A DNA stretch of 64,000 bases, taken from the NCBI GenBank assembly GCA_025916135.1, contig CP104793.1, positions 2,108,001 to 2,172,000 of the forward strand, read 5' to 3'. Position 1 is the first letter of the stretch, and every line of letters starts with the position of its first letter. The translations under genes were made by a program, and so were the position numbers. A model generated the notes under the pieces. That model saw only the letters and a list, made by a program, of their open reading frames with translations. It was not told the DNA's origin and did no database searches. The DNA comes from Rhodobacteraceae bacterium D3-12. GTDB taxonomy: Bacteria; Pseudomonadota; Alphaproteobacteria; Rhodobacterales; Rhodobacteraceae. Below are positions 58,038-64,000 of the stretch, one piece after another.

Positions 58038-58598
58038 TTAAGCGCCCGAGCTGAACATATGAGTGCCATCGCCCGCGCTTGCGTCGCTTTCAGCTTTTGG
58101 AGACGCGCCCGAAGAGAACGCTTCGACAGCATCTCCAGTTACACCCGATGACGTCATCACCGGCGCTGCACCAGAACTGAACATCTCAACCGCATCGCCC
58201 GCGTCAACACGGCTATCGAGGCAAGGGGCAGCACCAGAGGAAAAGGCTTCAACTGCCTCCCCTGCACCAAGCATAGAAGTGATTGTCGGCGCAGCGCCCG
58301 AGCTGAACATTTCCACGCCGTCTCCGGCGACTGCGGTTTGTGCGGTGACCGGACCGGCACCCGAAGAATAAAGCTCCGTGAAACTGCCCTCAAACGCTGC
58401 GCTGCTCATTTCAGGCGCGGCACCTGAGCTGAACATCTCCATCCCATCGCCAAGCAGCATGGCCGTGTGCACGCTCGGCGCGGCACCGGAAGAAAACATC
58501 GAAACACCATCACCCGAATGCAGATTGGCTTCTCTTGTTACGCCGCCCGTACCGTCGGTTGCGGTGGGTGTGGTTGTCAGTTTCCGTAGTGCAGTCAT
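58038..58598 (-). CDS. 21-residue tandem-repeat protein with invariant SSG core
   Basis: A 186-residue protein: a 31-residue hydrophilic leader without a secretion signal (MTALRKLTTTPTATDGTGG), then seven consecutive repeats of exactly 21 residues and a partial eighth that ends at FSSGA. The consensus is GDGVEMFSSGAAP followed by about eight variable residues. The aromatic residue and SSG are invariant in all eight copies; Met and Ala alternate before it. Codons differ between copies, so selection acts on the protein. The ATG follows AGGGAG. The architecture resembles a multi-core peptide precursor or a solenoid repeat protein; I do not recognise a characterised family. It heads the operon with an unknown protein and an EamA exporter. 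Confidence 0.85.
   Translation of the reverse strand: MTALRKLTTTPTATDGTGGVTREANLHSGDGVSMFSSGAAPSVHTAMLLGDGMEMFSSGAAPEMSSAAFEGSFTELYSSGAGPVTAQTAVAGDGVEMFSSGAAPTITSMLGAGEAVEAFSSGAAPCLDSRVDAGDAVEMFSSGAAPVMTSSGVTGDAVEAFSSGASPKAESDASAGDGTHMFSSGA
58041..58505 (-). repeat. 63-base coding repeat array (7 full units plus a partial)
   Basis: Units run 58505-58443, 58442-58380, 58379-58317, 58316-58254, 58253-58191, 58190-58128, 58127-58065 and the partial 58064-58041. Spacing is constant with no indels. DNA identity between units is limited by synonymous changes, so these are old copies. Confidence 0.9.
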
Positions 58599-58927
58599 TT
58601 GTAGTCTCCCTAGTGGTGTGTTGCCACTTCAGTCTGCACGTCAGGGGTGTTTTGAAAATTAAAAATAATCAACCCTAGCTTGCTAACCACTGGAGAATCG
58701 CACTGTGCATCCAGCAAGGAATTGTTTTTACGAACTATATTTTTCGTAATAATTTTGCTGAATCAGCGATTATTATTCACTAACTGGAAACAATCAGGCC
58801 GAATTTTGCAACTGTTGAAATATTTCAGAGCCGAATCGACCCCTCAAATTCTACGCAGTCAGAACGATCAATTGGCCCTGTCCGAGCACAAACGGTCCGT
58901 GTTAAAACTCCTGAAACGGAGAGCCCC
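58599..58927. other. AT-rich divergent intergenic region between the repeat-protein operon and xthA
   Basis: No gene is seen in these 329 bases. About 58640-58850 is clearly more AT-rich than the neighbours. It contains imperfect AGGGGTG/CAACCCT arms around an A/T-rich core (58642-58677) and TACGAA/TTCGTA arms with an eight-base spacer near 58727-58748. These are candidate regulatory sites for the repeat-protein operon; no terminator is visible. Confidence 0.5.
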
Positions 58928-59707
58928 ATGAAGATCGCCACTTTCAATATCAACGGCATAAAAGCCCGGATCGAAACCCTGACCCGCTGGCTTGAGGATG
59001 CCCAACCTGATGTGGCGCTGTTGCAGGAAATCAAATCGGTCGACGAAGCGTTTCCGCGGCCCCATTTCGAAGATCTGGGCTATCACGTTGAAACTCACGG
59101 TCAAAAGTCGTTCAACGGCGTCGCGATCTTGTCCAAGCTACCCCTCGAGGACGTCACACGCGGCCTGCCGGGTGATGAGGATGACGAACAAGCCCGTTGG
59201 ATTGAAGCAACTGTTATCGGTGAAACGGCCATCCGAATCTGTGGTCTTTACCTGCCGAACGGAAACCCGTTGCCCGGACCAAAATACGACTACAAACTTG
59301 CTTGGATGGAGCGCCTTCAACGCCACGCTCAAACCTTGTTGCGCGGCGAAATGCCTGTGGTGATGGCCGGCGACTATAATATTATCCCGCAAGATGAAGA
59401 CGCCGCGCGCCCCGAAGCATGGCAAGAAGATGCTCTTGCCCGTCCCGAAAGCCGAGCGGCGTTTCGACGCTTGTTGAATCTGGGCTTCACCGAAGCGTTT
59501 CGAGCCAAGACCACTGCTCCCGGCCATTATTCATTTTGGGATTATCAAGCCGGCGCATGGAACCGAAATGACGGCATTCGCATAGATCACTTCTTGCTCA
59601 GCCCGCAATGTGCCGATCTTCTGGCTACATGCGAGATTGATAAAGACGCACGCGGTATGGACAAACCCTCTGATCACGTACCGGTCTGGGTTAAGTTGTC
59701 GGCTTAA
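58928..59707 (+). CDS. xthA: Exodeoxyribonuclease III (AP endonuclease)
   Basis: Repairs abasic sites and 3' blocked ends. The 259-residue protein has KIATFNINGIKARIETLTRW, LLQEIKSVDEAFP with the metal-binding Glu, ICGLYLPNGNPLPGPKYDYK, VVMAGDYNIIPQDEDAARPE with catalytic Asp and Asn, and the C-terminal IRIDHFLLS and SDHVPVWV with catalytic His. Its length is typical. It is divergent from the repeat-protein gene and convergent with pgl. Confidence 0.96.
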   Translation: MKIATFNINGIKARIETLTRWLEDAQPDVALLQEIKSVDEAFPRPHFEDLGYHVETHGQKSFNGVAILSKLPLEDVTRGLPGDEDDEQARWIEATVIGETAIRICGLYLPNGNPLPGPKYDYKLAWMERLQRHAQTLLRGEMPVVMAGDYNIIPQDEDAARPEAWQEDALARPESRAAFRRLLNLGFTEAFRAKTTAPGHYSFWDYQAGAWNRNDGIRIDHFLLSPQCADLLATCEIDKDARGMDKPSDHVPVWVKLSA

Positions 59708-59740
59708 GGCTTGGAAAAATATCGGTATTGCGACATCTCA

Positions 59741-60412
59741 TCACGGGGCCCAATGCACATTGCAATCCTCCAAGATGGCAGCGACGGGCGCTTCTTCTGG
59801 TGAAAGCATGACCGCTTTTTCCAAGGCATTGCGCTTCGCCGTTCCGGTGATAACCAAATGCTTGCTCATGGCATCGTTGAGAACGCGCGCTGACATGCTT
59901 ACCCGCGCTTCGGGCGCCCCGTCTGCCCGTATGGGCACAAGAATCGGAGCATCGTTGCTCAGCGCATTTTCCAGCCCCTCTCCGCGCGGAAAGAGTGACG
60001 CTGTGTGCATATCGGCCCCCATACCTAACAACAACACCTGGATCGGCAAGCAAGTTATCAAACTGCTCTCGACCTCTGGCAGAACCTCCTCAAGTTCGTT
60101 TGCTTTGGCAAAAAGAGGATGAAAGCGCGCCGATTGCGCCCGGTTGGTCAATAACCGTTCCTTGACCATGCGCGCATTGGAGCGGACATGCACTTCTGGC
60201 AACCAGCGCTCATCGCTCAGGATGATATCAACGCGGGTCCAATCGAGGTCTGCGGCGCAAAGATTGTCGAAAACCATTCCCGGCGTGGTGCCGCCCGGCA
60301 CGACAAAGGTAACCCGCTCTTCGTGAAAAAGGATGTTTTCCAATTCCCCGGCAAGCGATTGAGCCAGATCGAGCGCCATCATGTCAGAATCAGGATATTC
60401 TATCAGGTTCAT
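59741..60412 (-). CDS. pgl: 6-phosphogluconolactonase
   Basis: Second step of the oxidative pentose phosphate or Entner-Doudoroff route. The 223-residue protein has VVPGGTTPGMVFDNLC, VDIILSDERWLPEVHVRSNA, LLLGMGADMHTASLFPRG and ITGTAKRNALEKA, the family blocks. The ATG at 60412 overlaps the zwf stop (ATGA), so the two are coupled. Confidence 0.95.
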   Translation of the reverse strand: MNLIEYPDSDMMALDLAQSLAGELENILFHEERVTFVVPGGTTPGMVFDNLCAADLDWTRVDIILSDERWLPEVHVRSNARMVKERLLTNRAQSARFHPLFAKANELEEVLPEVESSLITCLPIQVLLLGMGADMHTASLFPRGEGLENALSNDAPILVPIRADGAPEARVSMSARVLNDAMSKHLVITGTAKRNALEKAVMLSPEEAPVAAILEDCNVHWAP

Positions 60413-61869
60413 TTGCGTATCTCCCGCCAACGGCGTCCGTCCCGATGCATCAGGGCAAGGGCTTCGGTTGGTCCATCGCTGCCCGACTCATAAGGCAACG
60501 GCACATCTTCACGCTCTTCCCATTCCGCGATGATTGGATCCGTCCAAGCCCATGCGGCTTCGACCTCATCGCCACGCATGAAAAGGGTCTGGTTGCCGCG
60601 GATCACATCGGTAATCAGCCGCTCATAAGCATCGGGCGCAAATTCAACATCCTCTCCCAAAGCTTCTGCAAATGACATATCCAGCGGCACATCCAATAGG
60701 CGCATCCCCCCCGGCCCCGGCTCCTTGATGGTCACACCAAGCTCGATCCCTTCGTTGGGCTGCAAAACGATGGTGAGCGTGTTGCGATGGCGCCCTGCCT
60801 CGGCCCCGAAAATTGAATGCGGCGCGTCTTTGAAAACAATCGCAATCTCGCTCGTACGCGCTTTGAGTCGCTTGCCAGTGCGCAGATAAAACGGTGTGCC
60901 GGCCCAACGCCAATTGCTGATATGTGCTTTGAGCGCGATGAAGCTTTCTGTGGTCGAATTCGGGTCGTTCGCATGTTCCAGATAGCCGGGCTTGCCATCT
61001 TCGGGCAAATACTGGCCCCGAACGATATCTTCGGCAACGACGGCATCCAGCGCGCGGATGACTTTCAACTTTTCGTCGCGGACCGAATCCGGGGCGAACT
61101 TTGCCGGAGGTTCCATCGCAATGAGGCAGAGAAGCTGCATCATATGGTTTTGCACCATATCACGCATGGCCCCCGCTCGGTCATAGTATTCCTCGCGGCC
61201 AGCAACGCCCACGGTTTCCGCCACCGTGAATTGAATGTGATCGACGTATTGGCTGTTCCACAATGGCTCGAAAAGCATATTGCCGAACCGAATTGCCATC
61301 AGGTTTTGAACCGTTTCCTTGCCGAGGTAATGATCAATCCGATAGATTTGTCCTTCGTCGAAATACCGCGCAAGCGTTTGGTTCAGCTCCTGCGCTGACG
61401 GCAAATCATGGCCAAAAGGTTTTTCAACCACGATACGTGTCGCGCCACTTGCCATCCCATTTTGCTTGAGCCGCTCGGCCAAATCGCCAAACAAAGAAGG
61501 CCCTACTGAGAAGTAGAAAGCTCTGATCCTGTCGGGATCGGGGCTAAGTGTGTTGGCCAAAGTATCCCAGCCTGCATCGCCGCGCGCGTCGAGCGTGACG
61601 TAGAAGATATTTTCCAAGAACTCTTCGCTTGTTCCCGGTTCGCACTTCGTATCGTTCACAAACTCGGCAACCGCCTCAGCGACAAACTTGCGGTAGTCCT
61701 GCGTGTCCATATCAGTGCGTGCCGCGCCGATAATGCGCACCCCACCCGACATTTGCCCCGCACAGAACCGCCGAAACAGCGCGGGTAGGATTTTACGCCG
61801 GGCCAAATCGCCCGTGCCACCGAAAATGACAAGGTCGAACGGATCAACCGGGATGACACGTGAAGCCAT
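60409..61869 (-). CDS. zwf: Glucose-6-phosphate dehydrogenase
   Basis: Oxidises glucose 6-phosphate to the lactone with NADP+. The 486-residue protein has the nucleotide loop LVIFGGTGDLARRKILPALF, the substrate motif YRIDHYLGKETVQNLMAIRF with the catalytic His region, and EKPFGHDLPSAQELN. It heads the zwf-pgl pair, typical of roseobacters that use the Entner-Doudoroff pathway. No pgi follows within this window; the next gene is on the other strand. Confidence 0.97.
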   Translation of the reverse strand: MASRVIPVDPFDLVIFGGTGDLARRKILPALFRRFCAGQMSGGVRIIGAARTDMDTQDYRKFVAEAVAEFVNDTKCEPGTSEEFLENIFYVTLDARGDAGWDTLANTLSPDPDRIRAFYFSVGPSLFGDLAERLKQNGMASGATRIVVEKPFGHDLPSAQELNQTLARYFDEGQIYRIDHYLGKETVQNLMAIRFGNMLFEPLWNSQYVDHIQFTVAETVGVAGREEYYDRAGAMRDMVQNHMMQLLCLIAMEPPAKFAPDSVRDEKLKVIRALDAVVAEDIVRGQYLPEDGKPGYLEHANDPNSTTESFIALKAHISNWRWAGTPFYLRTGKRLKARTSEIAIVFKDAPHSIFGAEAGRHRNTLTIVLQPNEGIELGVTIKEPGPGGMRLLDVPLDMSFAEALGEDVEFAPDAYERLITDVIRGNQTLFMRGDEVEAAWAWTDPIIAEWEEREDVPLPYESGSDGPTEALALMHRDGRRWREIRK

Positions 61870-62027
61870 TCATTGCCTCGTCTGTTTGCGGGGCTAAGAG
61901 CCCATTCTCTTAGCTAGCATTCTAACACGCCCGGTCACGTTCACAATGGTGTCAGGGGGACAGAGTTCGCTTTCCGAAAAGCTGCTTCACGTTTAGCAAG
62001 GTACAGGAAATTTATAGGCGAACTCCG

Positions 62028-62978
62028 ATGAAAGATCAGGCAGCGACTGTCAATCAAGACAAATTTGTCGACCCGCAGCGCACGGCGGATGGTAGCGCGC
62101 GCGCGACGGTATCATTGACCCACCCGGAAACACTTTGGTTCAACACCGGAACACTCTGCAATATCACCTGCGCCAATTGCTATATCGAAAGCTCACCCAG
62201 CAATGACGCCCTTGTCTATATCAAGGCAAGCGAGGTTGTGACCTATCTTGACCAGATTGGTGAACGTCAATGGCCGGTGCATGAGATCGGCTTTACCGGC
62301 GGCGAGCCGTTTATGAACCCGGACATCATCGCAATGCTACGCGAATCCCTCACGCGGGGGTTTGAAGTGCTTGTGCTGACCAACGCCATGCGACCGATGA
62401 TGCGCAAGTCCATGCGCAGTGGATTGATTGCGTTACAGCGCGAGTTCCCCGGAAAGATGACTTTCCGGATTTCTTTAGATCACTACAGCCAAGCTCTCCA
62501 TGATGCGGAACGTGGCAACGGCAGTTTTGAGATCACGCTTACCGGAATGAAATGGCTGCGCGATGAGGGCATGAAGATGGCCGTGGCCGGGCGAACAACC
62601 TGGGGCGATAGCGACGAACAGTCACGCGCAGGCTACGCAGCCCTCTATAAGGCCAATGGTTTTGATATCGACGCCACCAACCCCGGTGAAACAGTGTTGT
62701 TTCCCGAAATGGACGAGATGGTCGAGGTTCCCGAAATCACGACGGAATGTTGGGGGATTCTCAATAAATCACCCGATGATGTGATGTGTGCCTCTTCGCG
62801 CATGGTGGTCAAACGACGCGGCGCCGAGCGGCCAGCGGTGTTGGCTTGCACTCTGCTTGCCTATGACGCGCAATTTGAGTTGGGTGAAACCTTGGAAGAC
62901 GCCGAGCGGCCTGTTGCGCTCAACCACCCGCATTGCTCAAAGTTTTGCGTGCTGGGCGGTGCATCCTGTTCTGCGTAG
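62028..62978 (+). CDS. Radical SAM enzyme with a Cys-rich C-terminal (SPASM-like) region
   Basis: A 316-residue enzyme with the CX3CX2C motif (Cys44, Cys48, Cys51 in NTGTLCNITCANCYIES), the glycine-rich FTGGEPFMNPD, and ISLDHYSQA. The C-terminal 80 residues carry six more Cys (241, 254, 274, 303, 307, 314), consistent with at least one auxiliary Fe-S cluster as in SPASM or Twitch domains. Such enzymes often modify peptides. No obvious precursor gene is adjacent; the repeat protein at 58 kb is 3.4 kb away with three unrelated genes between. The substrate is unknown. Confidence 0.88.
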   Translation: MKDQAATVNQDKFVDPQRTADGSARATVSLTHPETLWFNTGTLCNITCANCYIESSPSNDALVYIKASEVVTYLDQIGERQWPVHEIGFTGGEPFMNPDIIAMLRESLTRGFEVLVLTNAMRPMMRKSMRSGLIALQREFPGKMTFRISLDHYSQALHDAERGNGSFEITLTGMKWLRDEGMKMAVAGRTTWGDSDEQSRAGYAALYKANGFDIDATNPGETVLFPEMDEMVEVPEITTECWGILNKSPDDVMCASSRMVVKRRGAERPAVLACTLLAYDAQFELGETLEDAERPVALNHPHCSKFCVLGGASCSA

Positions 62979-63014
62979 ACATCGGCATTCGCGGGCTTTT
63001 GGGCCTGCGCCGGA

Positions 63015-64000
63015 TTACGAAGGATAGCTGATTTCACCGCCGCCGACGGCCGCGCGGACGCCTGTTGTGTTTGGGCAGGACGTTGGCAACCCGCGAGCCA
63101 CACGCACGGCAAGATAGGCAAAGGCCTGTGCTTCCAGCATATCCCCGTCAAGTCCGACGTCTTCTATCGGGACAACCGGGCAATCCAGACCTGCGGCGAG
63201 CATTTGCATCATAACCGGGTTCTTTCGCCCGCCGCCGGTGACCAAGACCCGCGCGGGCGGGGTCGGGCAATGCTCCATCGCGCGCATGACAGCAGCGGCA
63301 GACATGCCGGTCAGCGTCGCGGCTGCATCGGCGTCAGAAAGTTCGCCGACCAAGCCGATCATGTCGGAAAACGCATCCCGATCGAGCGACTTTGGCGGGA
63401 TGCGGAAGAAATAGGGATCGTCTAGGAACAGCTCAAGCGCGCCTTCTTCCACCGCGCCCTTTTGGGCCAATTGACCATCGCGATCACAGTCTTTCCCCGT
63501 GCGAGCCTGCACGAGATCATTGATCGGCGCGTTCGCAGGGCCGGTATCAAAGGCCAATAGTGCGCCCTCGTCTTCGGGCTTGGCCATTGCTGGATTGATC
63601 CAAGTCAGGTTACCGACGCCCCCCATATTCAAGAACGCCAAAGGGCGTTCGGCCTTGATCCATTTGGCGCAGGCGAAGTGAAAGAACGGCGCCAAAGGTG
63701 CCCCCTCTCCGCCCAGTTTGACGTCCGCGCTTCGAAAGTCCCAAACGACGGGTTTCTTCAGAGCGGCCGCAATTAGCGCGCCATCGCCCGCCTGATGGGT
63801 GCCGCGCTGTTGTGGATCATGGGCCAGTGTTTGGCCGTGAAAGCCAATCAGTTCCGCGTCGGGAAAGGGGGCGAGCGCCTCGATATGCGCGTCCTCGACA
63901 ATCTTGGCCGCTGGGGCAACGGCAGGCGCCCCGGGCCAGCTTCCAAGTGCAGCACGCAACGTCGTGCGTTCGGTGTCTGAATACGGTCGGTAACCGCTTT
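63015..64000 (-). CDS. anmK: Anhydro-N-acetylmuramic acid kinase, N terminus outside the window
   Basis: Phosphorylates and opens 1,6-anhydro-MurNAc in cell-wall recycling. The visible part reads [20 protein letters not shown], then [44 protein letters not shown] and [18 protein letters not shown], typical of AnmK. The frame is open to the window edge; about 30 N-terminal residues, including the ATP-binding SGTSxDGxD block, lie beyond position 64000. It is convergent with the radical SAM gene. Confidence 0.94.
   Translation of the reverse strand, partial: SGYRPYSDTERTTLRAALGSWPGAPAVAPAAKIVEDAHIEALAPFPDAELIGFHGQTLAHDPQQRGTHQAGDGALIAAALKKPVVWDFRSADVKLGGEGAPLAPFFHFACAKWIKAERPLAFLNMGGVGNLTWINPAMAKPEDEGALLAFDTGPANAPINDLVQARTGKDCDRDGQLAQKGAVEEGALELFLDDPYFFRIPPKSLDRDAFSDMIGLVGELSDADAAATLTGMSAAAVMRAMEHCPTPPARVLVTGGGRKNPVMMQMLAAGLDCPVVPIEDVGLDGDMLEAQAFAYLAVRVARGLPTSCPNTTGVRAAVGGGEISYPS

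Noticed and set aside
58041-58505. CRISPR-like regular spacing
   Set aside because: The repeat is in frame, protein-coding, contiguous without unique spacers, and varies synonymously.
1-64000. tRNA or rRNA genes, insertion sequences, prophage
   Set aside because: No cloverleaf with CCA-type end, no rRNA-like stretch, no transposase or phage structural gene was found by eye; the holin/endolysin pair alone does not make a prophage.

Overview
The window is a contiguous, GC-rich, gene-dense piece of an alphaproteobacterial chromosome, almost certainly from the Rhodobacterales (roseobacter group). The reasons are the gene order pyrH-frr-uppS-cdsA-dxr-rseP-bamA-ompH-fabZ-lpxA-lpxI-lpxB with LpxI instead of LpxH, a fused indolepyruvate oxidoreductase, a holin/endolysin pair of the gene-transfer-agent lysis type inside the cytochrome c maturation genes, and frequent ATGA/GTGA start-stop overlaps. 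I see no rRNA, tRNA, CRISPR array, insertion sequence or prophage.

Layout. 1-4 kb: comEC (broken) divergent from gltX and gltA. 4-10 kb (minus): an enoyl-CoA hydratase, ccmH, ccmF, holin, endolysin (broken), ccmE, argC. 10-17.5 kb: a membrane-anchored hypothetical, murI, an acyltransferase, and a fused indolepyruvate oxidoreductase divergent from a LysR regulator with a palindromic operator candidate between them. 17.5-22 kb: a candidate small RNA, an M24 peptidase/PLP-enzyme pair, and an ECF sigma factor with its DGPF partner (both frameshifted) plus a MAPEG protein. 22-28.4 kb: purL, a Cys-rich protein, bolA-grxD, and a P450/hydrolase pair. 28.5-42 kb (minus): the lipid A, outer-membrane, isoprenoid and phospholipid supercluster. 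42-52 kb: miaA, an AraC regulator, a peptide-type ABC transporter operon and a VOC protein. 52-64 kb: lytic transglycosylase, ssb, an acetyltransferase-like protein, dgt, erpA, an unusual operon (EamA transporter, protein of unknown function, 21-residue repeat protein), xthA, pgl-zwf, a radical SAM enzyme and a partial anmK.

Two things stand out. First, the minus-strand operon at 56.0-58.6 kb encodes a protein made of seven exact-length 21-residue repeats plus a partial eighth, each with an invariant SSG core, followed by a protein of unknown function and a small-molecule-type exporter. It is the best candidate here for an undescribed system. Second, nine frameshifts interrupt eight genes, and eight of the nine are explained by one missing base, mostly in short G/C runs. 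One lies in the leader of the essential pyrH. This points to residual consensus errors, although true decay of the dispensable genes cannot be excluded from sequence alone.
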